A DNA stretch of 52,557 nt from Mesorhizobium alhagi CCNWXJ12-2 (GCF_000236565.1 NZ_AHAM01000278.1:1-52557); one strand, 5' to 3'; numbered from the stretch's first letter, positions 9,021 through 17,823 are shown. Notes: generated from the sequence alone by a model not told the origin. Numbers and translations are program-made.

Positions 9021-10032
9021 ACGCGTCCGAAATGACCGGCATTACTTTCTCTATCGTGCGCTCGCGCCTCTGAACCCGCTCCTCGATGACAGCAAAGTTG
9101 TCGAGTTATCGGTCAACCGACCCGGTGAGGTCTATGTGGAGCGGCTCGGCGCTGACCATATGGAGTTCTCCTCCGTTCCCGGACTCACCACCTCGGAAAT
9201 CATCAACATTGGCGAGCGTGTGGCGGCCGCTACCAGCCAGTTTGTCAGCCCGGCAAAACCAATCCTAAGCGCTGCCCTGCCTTCTGGCGAGCGTATCCAA
9301 ATCATTCTTCCGCCTGCGGCGCCTGATGGCGGAGCGATCTCGATCCGCAAACAGGTCGTGAGCGATTTCACGCTCGACGACTATCGCGACAACGGCGCCC
9401 TCGACCATGTCGCGGTTGCCGTCAAAGGCCTGAGCGAAACGGATCGTCTTCTCATTGGCCATCTTCGCAGCGGTGACATCTACGGATTCATCCACACTGC
9501 CATCCGGGGTCGTGTGTCCATCCTGATCAGCGGCGGCACCTCAAGCGGCAAAACGACATTCCTCAATGCCTGCCTCAAATCCGTCGACGGCCACGAGCGC
9601 ATCATCACCCTGGAAGACACGCGCGAGCTTTTCCCACCGCAGCCGAACGCTGTCCATCTGGTCGCCTCACGAGGCGATCAGGGAACAGCCAGCGTCACGA
9701 TTCAGTCTCTGCTCGAGGCGGCGCTTCGAATGCGGCCGGACCGGCTTTTCGTCGGCGAGGTGAGGGGATCGGAGGCATTTGCCTTCCTGCGCGCAATCAA
9801 CACCGGCCACCCCGGATCAATGTCGACCGTGCATGCCGACACGCCGCTCGGTGCCTACGAGCAGCTCGCTATGATGGTCATGCAGTCCGGCCTGTCCTCG
9901 GCGTATCCCAAGGCGGACCTGATCTCCTATATCAGCCAAGTCATCCCGATCGTGATTCAGCTTCGCCGCGACGGCGGCCGGCGCGGCGTCTCGGAGATCT
10001 TCTTTGCCCGCGATGGTGTGGCGGATCCATGA
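9001..10032 (+). CDS. virB11: VirB11-type T4SS ATPase
   Basis: A 343-residue hexameric traffic ATPase of the VirB11/PilT family. The N-terminal domain, about residues 1-160, precedes the RecA-like domain with Walker A GGTSSGKTT near residue 178, an Asp box (TLEDTRELF, near 203) and a His box (GHPGSMSTVHAD, near 272). The GTG start lies inside the end of virB10 and yields the usual N-terminal length. It links to virD4 by an ATGA overlap. All catalytic motifs are present, so it should be functional. Confidence 0.96.
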   Translation: MNLVSTERVRNDRHYFLYRALAPLNPLLDDSKVVELSVNRPGEVYVERLGADHMEFSSVPGLTTSEIINIGERVAAATSQFVSPAKPILSAALPSGERIQIILPPAAPDGGAISIRKQVVSDFTLDDYRDNGALDHVAVAVKGLSETDRLLIGHLRSGDIYGFIHTAIRGRVSILISGGTSSGKTTFLNACLKSVDGHERIITLEDTRELFPPQPNAVHLVASRGDQGTASVTIQSLLEAALRMRPDRLFVGEVRGSEAFAFLRAINTGHPGSMSTVHADTPLGAYEQLAMMVMQSGLSSAYPKADLISYISQVIPIVIQLRRDGGRRGVSEIFFARDGVADP

Positions 10033-12152
10033 CTGGCTCGTTGCGCCTGTGTTATCTGGCATTCTGCCTGGCGATTGCCTGCATCGTCTGGATGTTCGGC
10101 TACGGTCTGGCGCTGCAGTTCTTCTACAAAGACGGCCGGATCATTCAGACGATGATCACGACCAATCCCTTCGTGCCATTCCAGCAGTTGATGCTCTACG
10201 CCCACAACCCGATTTTGCAAACGATAGCGCTCGGCGCGATCGTGCCGGCGGTCGGTGTTGCCGGGATCATCGCTTATGCCGGTGTTCGTCCTAACAGCAA
10301 TCCGCTCGGGGACGCGCGGTTTCAGAATGCAATGTCGTTGCGCCGCGGCAATTGGTTCCGCCGGAAGGGACACATTCTCGGAAGGTTCGGGCGTCAGATG
10401 CTGCGCGTCAATGACGAGCGCCATCATCTCGTTATCGGGCCAACTCGGTCGGGGAAGGGGGCTTGTTACGTGGTGCCGAACGCGCTGACCCACGAAGGTT
10501 CTATGGTAATCACCGACCTGAAGGGAGAGATCTTCCGCAGTACGGCTGGCTACAGGAGGTCAAGAGGCAACCAGGTCTTTCTGTTCGCGCCTGGTTCGGA
10601 TCGTACACATCGCTACAATCCACTCGACTTCATCCGGCCGGACCGTGGTGACCGCACCACCGATATCCAAAACATCGCGAGCATTCTCGTTCCCGAAAAC
10701 TCTGAATCGGACAACTCGATCTGGCAGGCGACCGCTCAGCAGGTGATGGCCGGCGCGATAAGCTACATCAGTGAGAGCGTCCTTTACCAAGGAAGACGCA
10801 ACCTCGGTGAGGTTACCTCCTTTTTCAACTCAGGCGCCAACCTCCAGGCTCTGATGACCTCCATCAAGGAGAAAGAGCCTTACCTTTCGCGCTTCACGTT
10901 GGAGAGCTTCAACGCCCACATCGCACTGTCGGAACGAGCTGCGGCCTCCGCGCTGTTGGACATCCAGAAGGCCTTACGGCCGTTTCGCAACGAGCGCGTG
11001 GTGGCGGCGACCAGCGTCACCGACATGGATCTGCGCGCGATGAAGCATCGGCCGATCTCGGTCTACCTCGCCCCGAACATCACGGACATCACGCTCCTGA
11101 AACCGCTGTTGGCGCTGTTCGTCCAGCAAACGCTCGATATGCTGATGCTGGAACACCGACCGCGATCGGTGCCGGTATACTTCCTGCTAGATGAGTTCCG
11201 CCAGTTGAAGAAGATGAGCGAGATCACGGGCAAGCTGCCCTATGTCGCCGGCTACAACATCAAAATGGCCTTTATTATCCAGGACCTCAAGAATCTCGAT
11301 GATATCTATGGCGAGACCGCACGCCATTCCCTGATGGGCAACTGCGGATATCAACTCGTCCTGGGCGCCAACGATCAGGTCACTGCCGAAACAGTTTCGA
11401 AGGGACTCGGCAAGCGAACCGTTCGTTATAGGACTGAGTCCCGCACGATCGAGCTGATAGGCCTTCATCGCCGCACCAAGGTGGAGCAGTTGCGCGAGCG
11501 TGATCTGATGATGCCGCAAGAGATCCGGCAAATGCCCGCGGATAAAATGATCATCATGGTGGAAGGGCAGGGGCCAATACTGGCTGACAAGCTGCGGTTC
11601 TTTGCGACCGCACCGTTTGCTCAATTGGAGGCGTTCTCCAGAGCGCATGTGCCCGACGTCCCGGTCATCGAATTTCTTCCGCATGCGCCGGTGCTCGCGA
11701 CGACAGAAGCCTACGCCAGAGTAGGTGCCGAAAATGAACCGATCCCTGCCGCAGGCGATTTGCACCGCAATCTTTATTCAACGCCTGGGCACGTGGTCCG
11801 TGAAGATGCGGCTGTACGAGCTGCAGCCCATGTTGCACAAGGCGATCCTAGTGCAAAAGTGATTGAGGCGCGAATCTCAAGCCGTTCGGGCGCTGCTTCG
11901 CAATTGGCGAAGCCCACTCGACCGCCAAACGGAAAGGATTGCTCCGACTTTTCAGCTCTAGATTGGCCGTCTGGACCAGCTATAGCGGCACGGTTCGTTC
12001 CAGCCGCACGGAAACTGAAACGACTCGTCGAAAAGGCGCAAGCGTCGCAAACGAAGGAAGCGGGGAGCCGCGATTGGTCGACTATATTTGACGAGACCGT
12101 ACCTGACGACCAAGAGGAGCCGGAACTAGCGATGGACGATCCGCAATCTTAA
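10029..12152 (+). CDS. virD4: VirD4/TraG-type coupling protein
   Basis: A 707-residue coupling protein that delivers the relaxase-DNA complex to the T4SS. Two N-terminal transmembrane helices (about residues 8-30 and 58-82) precede the ATPase domain, with Walker A GPTRSGKGA near residue 137 and Walker B YFLLDEFRQL near residue 384. The TraG/VirD4 core ends around residue 570. The remaining 130 residues are low-complexity, Ala/Ser/Pro-rich and probably variable. It is the last gene of the operon, and its start overlaps the virB11 stop. Having virD4 directly after virB11 is common in rhizobial plasmid/ICE clusters, whereas in Ti plasmids it sits with virD2. Confidence 0.96.
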   Translation: MTGSLRLCYLAFCLAIACIVWMFGYGLALQFFYKDGRIIQTMITTNPFVPFQQLMLYAHNPILQTIALGAIVPAVGVAGIIAYAGVRPNSNPLGDARFQNAMSLRRGNWFRRKGHILGRFGRQMLRVNDERHHLVIGPTRSGKGACYVVPNALTHEGSMVITDLKGEIFRSTAGYRRSRGNQVFLFAPGSDRTHRYNPLDFIRPDRGDRTTDIQNIASILVPENSESDNSIWQATAQQVMAGAISYISESVLYQGRRNLGEVTSFFNSGANLQALMTSIKEKEPYLSRFTLESFNAHIALSERAAASALLDIQKALRPFRNERVVAATSVTDMDLRAMKHRPISVYLAPNITDITLLKPLLALFVQQTLDMLMLEHRPRSVPVYFLLDEFRQLKKMSEITGKLPYVAGYNIKMAFIIQDLKNLDDIYGETARHSLMGNCGYQLVLGANDQVTAETVSKGLGKRTVRYRTESRTIELIGLHRRTKVEQLRERDLMMPQEIRQMPADKMIIMVEGQGPILADKLRFFATAPFAQLEAFSRAHVPDVPVIEFLPHAPVLATTEAYARVGAENEPIPAAGDLHRNLYSTPGHVVREDAAVRAAAHVAQGDPSAKVIEARISSRSGAASQLAKPTRPPNGKDCSDFSALDWPSGPAIAARFVPAARKLKRLVEKAQASQTKEAGSRDWSTIFDETVPDDQEEPELAMDDPQS

Positions 12153-12339
12153 CCGCGTGGTCGTATCCCGTCAGGCAGGCTCCTCGACGGTCTTGAAGCC
12201 GCTCGCCAGCGCACCGTTGACAGTGCTGCTATGGCGTGGGGCGAGGATTGGGGCCGCCGGCTATCTGGGGTCGACATTTCTTAATCTCCGGTTTCCTGAC
12301 TACCGGTCAAAAGAGCCTCGACTGCGGACTTCACTTTCT

Positions 12340-12577
12340 ACGGCAAAGTCCCGTTAGTGCTCGCGCACCAGGTCGAGCGCCGCGTTGCGGAACGCCTCGC
12401 TGCGGCGTCAGTTGCTCGGCCATCACGAACATAGGCCTGCAGCAGCCGGTGGACTTGGCTGCGGCTGAGATGAAGCAGTTCGGCCGCCTGGACGACGCTC
12501 AGCCGACGCTCACGGATCTTCTGGACGGCTTCAAGCCGATGCAACTCTTTCTGCGACAAGGTGACCAAACAAGGCAT
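12340..12577 (-). pseudogene. Truncated ISNCY-type transposase (N-terminal HTH part)
   Basis: Reading on the - strand from the ATG at 12577, the first 50 residues (LVTLSQKELHRLEAVQKIRE, then AAELLHLSRSQVHRLL) match the helix-turn-helix N-terminus of ISNCY-family transposases. The frame then goes wrong after YVRDG. The expected continuation (AFRNAALDLVREH) is readable in another frame around 12360-12400, with part of the normal sequence missing. The homology ends near 12340. The catalytic domain is absent, so this is a dead remnant. It sits just past the T4SS operon and marks an old insertion/deletion junction. Confidence 0.72.
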
Positions 12578-12670
12578 GACGGCTCCGCAAAACCTGGCCG
12601 ATGACCAGCTGTGAAAACGTCAGCCTTCCTTTCCTGGCTCGTGTTCGCCAGTCCCAGAGAGGCGAGGAGT

Positions 12671-12720
12671 GTCGCATCTCTAACTGGCCCATGTGTCGCA
12701 TTACTAAATGGCTGCTACAT
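12671..12720. repeat. Putative terminal repeats of the ISNCY remnant
   Basis: GTGTCGCAT occurs at 12671-12679 and again at 12695-12703, 24 bases apart. Each copy is followed by a similar stretch (ctctaactggc and tactaaatggc). Short repeated motifs of this kind at the 5' end of a transposase gene fit the outer end of an insertion sequence. The other end is not visible. Confidence 0.45.
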
Positions 12721-12849
12721 GTCAAAGTCGCATAACATATCTTATGGAACTTTCTAACATATTGAAATCATTTGGCTTTCTCGAGACGCCAGTCAAAGCA
12801 GCTGATATTCAGCCCGAAACGCTCGATCCACATCCGCACCGCCTCAGCT

Positions 12850-13290
12850 TCAGCGGCTGCCGACCGGCATCGCCATCGTCTCGGCGTCGCTTGTATCCGT
12901 ATGCACCGCCTCGCGGATCAGTCGCTCTGTCGTCGCCTCGAAGTGGCTCCATAGATCAGAGTGCAGTTCGGAAAACTGCCGCCACACCACCGTGTCGATG
13001 AACCGTCGCGGCGCACGCACCATGATCGTCGTGCGCCGCTGCCGCGGATAACGGTAGGGCCGGATGCCATAGCGCCGGCACAAAGCCACAAACAGTCGAA
13101 CCGCCCACGGGTCAGGCATCGAGAATTGCATCTCCACCGCAGGATCCTGACGGCCGATCTCCGAAAGCCGGGCCTTCAGCCGCTCGCTGGCAGCCCCGGC
13201 CGCCTCCCTCTCGCCAGCCGTCCCAGCGCCGAAATAGAGCGCTTCTACCTTGCGCAGCTTCTCGCGCAACTGTTCTTCAATTCCGATCAT
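12850..13290 (-). CDS. Conserved hypothetical protein of rhizobial mobile elements
   Basis: A 146-residue, Arg/Glu-rich soluble protein. The N-terminal half (EEQLREKLRKVEALYFGAGT) is probably coiled-coil, followed by a more globular part with FVALCRRYGIRPYRYPRQRR and a WRQFSELHSDLWSHFE segment. I recall similar proteins near relaxase genes in rhizobia, but I know of no assigned function. The ATG at 13290 is chosen. An in-frame GTG at 13317 would add nine residues. Beyond its stop, a - strand frame encoding AVRMWIERFGLNISCFDW ends at 12768. It looks coding-like and may be a frameshifted tail or another remnant. Confidence 0.6.
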   Translation of the reverse strand: MIGIEEQLREKLRKVEALYFGAGTAGEREAAGAASERLKARLSEIGRQDPAVEMQFSMPDPWAVRLFVALCRRYGIRPYRYPRQRRTTIMVRAPRRFIDTVVWRQFSELHSDLWSHFEATTERLIREAVHTDTSDAETMAMPVGSR

Positions 13291-13422
13291 TCGTCGCCGA
13301 CTGCCATTGGTCTTCACACAACGGCAGCATTCCCCGCGGCAACCGTCAACACCACCAGCCCCTGCTCCACAAGTTAATCCGTCAAGGTGGGTAACTCGCG
13401 GCGGTTACGATGGACTTGGCAC

Positions 13423-13647
13423 TCAGCCGACGAAGCAAATTCTGATTGGCAGGATCCAAGCCTCGATTGTCTCGTAGACGTCAATCGCCGACGCTTCGAT
13501 CGACCGCAGCACGCGCCCAAAATAGATCAGCGGCGCAATAGTCGCAAAGGCCAATAGAAGCCATGATCCTGGCCACCCACTATCATTGTTGGGCAGTTTG
13601 TCTGGAGGAGGGCCATATCTGTACGGCCAGTTCTCTTCAACTGGGGG
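13423..13647 (-). pseudogene. Open frame in phase with the relaxase gene, directly after its amber stop
   Basis: Immediately after the relaxase TAG (13648-13650) the same frame stays open for 74 codons to a TGA at 13423-13425. The sequence looks coding: a Pro-rich start (YRYGPPPDKLP), a hydrophobic helix (WLLLAFATIAPLIYFG) and a well-mixed C-terminus. There is no ATG, GTG or TTG at its beginning. An ATG at 13653-13655 (ATGAAAGG, - strand) is in another frame. The simplest view is a small membrane-protein gene whose start was damaged by an indel. A relaxase extension lost to an amber mutation is the alternative. Confidence 0.4.
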
Positions 13648-16116
13648 CTACCTTTCATGATCGTCGTGTTCTCGATCATTCCTCTCTTCCATCTCGCGTT
13701 TCAGTTCGCGCAGGCGCGGGACATGTTGCTGTGGCGGGTCGGAGCGCGTAGCTTCTGAATTGGCTCGCTCTGCCCGCCTACCGGAGCGTTCCCGATCTCT
13801 TGACGTGAGACTTTCATCTCCAAGAACGCGGCGGTCGTCTTGGGTCTCTTGTTCTCCTTCGATATTGCGACTGGTTTCCTCGTGGCGTGTAATGTCGCGA
13901 ATCTGTTCTGCCTCGGCTCCGATCGCAGCTGGCGCCCTATCGGACGATCTCTGGGTGAGCGAATTGCTAGTTGTCGATGCTGTCGCGTCAGCTGGTTCGG
14001 TAACCTCTCGGTCTGTCGGCCTGTCCTCGCGCGTGCGGCTTTGCCGATTGACCCGTTCGTTTCTCTCGATGGTCGTCTGTAGGTCTCGGTCGCTTGTAGC
14101 CACCTCCCTCAGCCAGGTGTTGCCTGCGAGGGCAAGCCGCGCAGCTGGGTCGACCTCACGGTCGAGGGCGTTTTCTGTATCACGTCCGTCTTCAACGGCT
14201 CGGTCAATTGACCGTCGAGCGGCTTCGATTTCCACCATGACGTCATCGCGGTTCTCAACCGCTTCTCGGCCGTGCTTCTTGACCACGCGATTCCGCTGGT
14301 CTGGGTTTTCGCTTGCAGTGCGCACTGGTTCACGAACATCGGCATTTACCTGCTGCTCCGTGAACTCGAGGTATTCCCGCCGGATGTCGACCACGTCTCG
14401 CGCCGCCGCGGCAACCTCCTCGAATTCCCTCCGTTCCGATGGTCTGACAGTAGTCTCAACATCAGCCAGGACAGCTTCGACGCGCTTTTCGTAGGCCTCG
14501 AATTCGAGGCGTGTCATCTCACGCATGGGTGCCTCTTCGCCTCCTATGAGTTCTCGCAGCATTACCATATTGGTACTGAGATTCGTATCTGCAACGCCTT
14601 TGTTGGCGTTTTCAACGTCGATTTGACGTTCTCGCAAAGCCGTGTGGATTCGCTCGATCTGGCCGCCGGCGAAGTCAGCAACCGAGGTTCCGCCATCCTC
14701 CCGTGCGAGTTCGCGCCAAGCCTGCGCGGCTTCAGCTGCGTATTCGGTACTTCTGTCGGAGCGCGCCGCCTGAGGTCGATTGGATCGCTTAGCTTCGTAG
14801 CGCACCTGTGCAAATTCACTCGTGCCCTCATGCTCGGTCCTGCCAGCATAACTGACCGGCCGGACCTGGTTGCGTGTGTATGCGGGAGGGCTCGCAAGAT
14901 CTCGGCGGTCGGTCAGCTCCATTGCGATGCCATGTTCCCTCGCCTTCTCCGCCATTAGCGAACGCCACTCCCGGAAAATCTGCGGACTCGTCTCGATCCG
15001 CTCGCCGGTCTCCGATCGCATGGTAACGATGGCGTGCGCATGGATATGAGGACGCTTGCCGCCCTGCCCCATTTCCTTCGGGTCGTCGTAGGCATCATGC
15101 ATGGCGAAGATGTACCGGTGACCGATGAACTGCTCGCCAAGGAAATCTCGAACCGCATTGTGGAATGCCGTCTCGTCGGTACCGGGGCGCGCCGAGACGA
15201 TCAGGTGCATGACGTCCCTGCCCTTGCGGCTGTGCAGATCCTTGCGCCATTCCTTCTGCACGAGGTCGCTCGCCCGTTCGAAGCTCTCGATCGATCGGCC
15301 TGCGTCGTCTCGTACCTCGCCCTCGTGGGGCCGGACCAACTCGCGAACTCTCGCTGTCCCGAATTCCACGCCGTTACCGTAGCCGTGAAAGCGGAAGTGT
15401 GCGTCGACAGCGTTGCCAATGTCGCTTTCGTCAAAGCGCTGCTGAACGATCGATGAAGCCTTCACGTCCCCGGTCAGCCGCTCGCCATCCCGGTCGCGGA
15501 GCACGAGTACCCCGCGCACTTCCAACCCGCCGCCCTTCTCCTTGAAGGCATAGACAAAGTGGCGATCTCCGAAACCCGAGCGCAGGATTTCGCGCACGAG
15601 TTTGTCGTGGCCCCGGCCCGCCGCCGCCGCCGCCCGCTCTATGGTGACGCGGAACATGCCGAAGTCCCGACTGGCGGCGCGGTTGTCGAACAGGTGCTCC
15701 CATTCGGCGCGCTGTTCCGCGAGGGCGGTCTTTCCGGCGAGACGCTCACCCCTCTCGTTCTCGACGGCCAGTTTGCCATTCCGGGAGGCATAGCTCATCA
15801 TCGCGACCGCACGTGCGCCACCGCCATAGGAGGCGAGCTTTACGACTGCGGGCTGGCTTCCGCGCGCCAGCGCCGCGAACCGGGAGAGCATGGACAGGCC
15901 GCGCACGCCCGCGTTGCTGCCAGGGGCCGAAGACCCGCCGCGGCTACGCTGCCGCCTGGCGCCTCCCCAGTCATCATCAGGAAGACGCGCCACCCCTCCC
16001 CTTCGCGGCAAATCCCACTCGACCTCCCTCGGCCGCCCCATCTGGATGTCATGAAGGAGGGCTGCGCGCCGTCGCTCCCACTCCCGCTCGAATGCGCCGA
16101 GGAAGAATTCCATCAA
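13648..16116 (-). CDS. VirD2-like MOBP relaxase
   Basis: An 822-residue relaxase that nicks oriT and pilots the transferred strand. The motif I region MMSYASRNGKL near residue 106 places a candidate catalytic Tyr at 109, comparable to VirD2 YLSRKG. Motif II is DVMHLIVSARPGTD (about 301), and the metal-binding motif III is RPHIHAHAIV (about 355). The first 90 residues are a basic extension. The C-terminal 350 residues are charged, Arg/Glu-rich and largely helical, as in other relaxases where they serve as the translocation signal. It overlaps the upstream MobC-like gene by ATGA and reads opposite to the T4SS operon. Assignment to the VirD2 group is from motifs. Confidence 0.9.
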   Translation of the reverse strand: MMEFFLGAFEREWERRRAALLHDIQMGRPREVEWDLPRRGGVARLPDDDWGGARRQRSRGGSSAPGSNAGVRGLSMLSRFAALARGSQPAVVKLASYGGGARAVAMMSYASRNGKLAVENERGERLAGKTALAEQRAEWEHLFDNRAASRDFGMFRVTIERAAAAAGRGHDKLVREILRSGFGDRHFVYAFKEKGGGLEVRGVLVLRDRDGERLTGDVKASSIVQQRFDESDIGNAVDAHFRFHGYGNGVEFGTARVRELVRPHEGEVRDDAGRSIESFERASDLVQKEWRKDLHSRKGRDVMHLIVSARPGTDETAFHNAVRDFLGEQFIGHRYIFAMHDAYDDPKEMGQGGKRPHIHAHAIVTMRSETGERIETSPQIFREWRSLMAEKAREHGIAMELTDRRDLASPPAYTRNQVRPVSYAGRTEHEGTSEFAQVRYEAKRSNRPQAARSDRSTEYAAEAAQAWRELAREDGGTSVADFAGGQIERIHTALRERQIDVENANKGVADTNLSTNMVMLRELIGGEEAPMREMTRLEFEAYEKRVEAVLADVETTVRPSERREFEEVAAAARDVVDIRREYLEFTEQQVNADVREPVRTASENPDQRNRVVKKHGREAVENRDDVMVEIEAARRSIDRAVEDGRDTENALDREVDPAARLALAGNTWLREVATSDRDLQTTIERNERVNRQSRTREDRPTDREVTEPADATASTTSNSLTQRSSDRAPAAIGAEAEQIRDITRHEETSRNIEGEQETQDDRRVLGDESLTSRDRERSGRRAERANSEATRSDPPQQHVPRLRELKREMEERNDREHDDHER

Positions 16117-16523
16117 CCGGACCGACCGCGTCGCGCGGTCGCCGCGCGCTGCGTCATATCTGCTAGTTCGACCACGACCGTGTTGGCGACAGCCCGCGCA
16201 TCGGCGACCACGTTTGCCACGTCCGAAGCCCCTACTGATCGTCCGGCGTTAATAGCGCGAGCGACTTGATTGAGGTTGCTGCCGATGGCTCGCATGTCCC
16301 GAGCGAGCAGCCCAATGATGGCCCGATCGGCTTCGGTCAGGAATGGGCGCAGACCCGCACCCTCGAGCGAGAGCGACCTGATAAAGGCCGAAACGGACAG
16401 ACCGGCGCGCTCAGCCGCCGCCTCGACGGCACAAAACTCGTCCTGCGACAACCGGATGTGCGCCACCTTCTCCTTCCGGGTGCTTTTGACCGCGGCGGAT
16501 GTGTTCGTCGCCTTCATCGCCAT
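16113..16523 (-). CDS. mobC: MobC/VirD1-like relaxosome accessory protein
   Basis: A 136-residue protein. The N-terminal ribbon-helix-helix region (VAHIRLSQDEFCAVEAAAE...GLSVSAFIRSLSLEG) should bind oriT DNA. It is followed by a helical MobC-type segment containing RDMRAIGSNLNQVARAIN, a family signature. It would assist the relaxase in nicking. It is the first gene of the leftward mobilization operon and overlaps the relaxase start by four bases. The predicted oriT lies 30-90 bases upstream of its start, the usual arrangement for MOBP systems. Confidence 0.85.
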   Translation of the reverse strand: MAMKATNTSAAVKSTRKEKVAHIRLSQDEFCAVEAAAERAGLSVSAFIRSLSLEGAGLRPFLTEADRAIIGLLARDMRAIGSNLNQVARAINAGRSVGASDVANVVADARAVANTVVVELADMTQRAATARRGRSG

Positions 16524-16553
16524 CAGCGTCGGTGTTTACGGCCGCAGGCCGCG

Positions 16554-16620
16554 GATCGAGGGCCTGTCCCTCGATCGTCAGGAAAATGTATCACATTTTT
16601 CCGTATCCTGCCAACTCATT
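16554..16620. other. oriT: Predicted origin of transfer (oriT) with nick site
   Basis: Between the divergent mobC and parA genes lies a perfect 9-bp inverted repeat (16554-16562 and 16568-16576, GATCGAGGG/CCCTCGATC). A second near-perfect repeat follows (16581-16589 GGAAAATGT and 16593-16602 ACATTTTTCC). Eight bases past the second repeat is TATCCTG|CCA (16604-16613), which fits the MOBP nick consensus YATCCTG|Y. Its complement TGGCAGGATA equals the core of the Agrobacterium T-DNA border. The repeat-to-nick spacing is like that of RP4 oriT. Nicking would be between 16610 and 16611 on the + strand. Confidence 0.75.
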
Positions 16621-16780
16621 TTGACCTCCGTTTTAGCGAATTCTCTCCATCTTTTCTTTTTTACATAGTCATATCGGTTATGTTTTTTTACAATCATGCA
16701 GTCGTAGAGACATGTGAATCCACGATCCTACAAAGATGGATTCGTGCGTGAGTAGAAACACATTTTCATGGAGGGAGCAG
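16614..16780. promoter_or_regulatory. AT-rich divergent control region between mobC and parA
   Basis: The stretch 16614-16780 is clearly AT-rich compared with its surroundings and contains T-runs (TTTTCTTTTTT, TTTTTTT). It separates the leftward mobilization operon from the rightward parA operon, so promoters for both probably lie here and in the oriT. No convincing -35/-10 pair can be named. A good Shine-Dalgarno, GGAGGG, lies at 16770-16775 before the parA ATG. Confidence 0.4.
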
Positions 16781-17482
16781 ATGCCGATCGTGATCGCAGC
16801 CATCAACGGCAAGGGAGGCGCCGGCAAGTCGACGGCGCTCATGAACATCGCTGGCGAATATGCCTTGCGGGGCAAGACTGTCGCCATGATCGACATGGAC
16901 GCCCGCAGCAATCTGACCAGATGGTGGAGCGATTGCCGCGAGAAGGATGCTCAGGCCGAGGGCATCGACGTGGTCGGACACAAGACCGCTAAGGCGCTGA
17001 ACGGCTTCCTCGGCCGCAACGGGGAAGGCTTCGACTACATCCTCATCGACACGCCCGGGGAAGACACCGCGCTTGTCGATCCGGTCATCGGATGGTCCGA
17101 TCTGGTGATTTCACCCATCCAGCCGTCGAAACGTGAGGTGCTGGGCGCGATCGATTGCTTCGAGGCGATTTTGCGGGTCAACGAAGCGCGTGGCCGCAGC
17201 TGTCGGCATGGCGTACTGAAAACACGTATTTCTCTCACCGTCCGCTATACGGAGCTCTATCGGAAAATTCGTCCGATCATCGAGGACAAGGTCGGCACGT
17301 ATCTGTTCCGGACCGAGATCATGGAGAGGAACGTTTACAAGGATATCCAGAACGGCATCGGTACGCTTCAGATGCAGGACACGACCGAGGCGGTCGCCAA
17401 GGCTCGTCGCGAGACCCAAAATCTCGTTGGCGAGATCGACGCTCTGTTGAGCGGTGCAGATGGTTTCGGGAGAACGTCATGA
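16781..17482 (+). CDS. virC1: ParA-family ATPase, VirC1-like
   Basis: A 233-residue deviant-Walker ATPase. The P-loop NGKGGAGKST is at residues 8-17, the Walker A' DMDARSN near 46, and the Walker B FDYILIDTPG near residue 85. In Agrobacterium the ParA-like VirC1 recruits the relaxosome to the T4SS at the cell pole, and position next to oriT and mobC suggests the same role here. Plasmid partition (ParA) is the alternative. ATG 16781 follows GGAGGG with good spacing. Other upstream starts lack a ribosome site. The TGA overlaps the next ATG (ATGA), so the two genes are coupled. Confidence 0.85.
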   Translation: MPIVIAAINGKGGAGKSTALMNIAGEYALRGKTVAMIDMDARSNLTRWWSDCREKDAQAEGIDVVGHKTAKALNGFLGRNGEGFDYILIDTPGEDTALVDPVIGWSDLVISPIQPSKREVLGAIDCFEAILRVNEARGRSCRHGVLKTRISLTVRYTELYRKIRPIIEDKVGTYLFRTEIMERNVYKDIQNGIGTLQMQDTTEAVAKARRETQNLVGEIDALLSGADGFGRTS

Positions 17483-17823
17483 ACCGTCAGGAGAACCTTT
17501 CGCTGGACGAGTTCGCAACGGCGCCGAGAAAGCGGGCTGCAGACCGGATGGCGCCCATGACGAACGCTGAAGCTGCCGACGAACATTTCGGCAGGCCTTC
17601 ACCGCCGGATCAGCCGGATGAAAATTTGCGACAGCTGGAAGCCAGAAAGGCGTTGCGCCAGGTGAAGCGGGAACGCAAGAAGGGAGAGAGCCACTTCGTC
17701 AATGTCAGCCTCGACCGGCAGACCAAACGGCGCTTGAAGTTTGCCTCGTTCAACGCGGAGACGTCGATGCAGGCGATCATGGAGCGGGCGATCGTGAAAT
17801 ATCTTGACGAACTCGGTTTGTGA
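17479..17823 (+). CDS. Ribbon-helix-helix protein, VirC2-like
   Basis: A 114-residue basic protein coupled to the ParA-like gene. The first 60 residues are polar and probably disordered. The C-terminal 45 (HFVNVSLDRQTKRRLKFAS ... MERAIVKYLDELGL) form a ribbon-helix-helix DNA-binding fold, with the strand VNVSLD as the recognition element. VirC2 is an RHH protein that pairs with VirC1 at the overdrive/border, so the order ParA then RHH next to oriT fits. It could equally be a ParG-like partition protein. Confidence is high for the fold and moderate for the role. Confidence 0.68.
   Translation: MNRQENLSLDEFATAPRKRAADRMAPMTNAEAADEHFGRPSPPDQPDENLRQLEARKALRQVKRERKKGESHFVNVSLDRQTKRRLKFASFNAETSMQAIMERAIVKYLDELGL

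Noticed and set aside
16604-16613. A genuine T-DNA border
   Set aside because: Only the 10-base core matches; the rest of the 25-bp border is absent, and the position between mobC and parA is that of a conjugative oriT.
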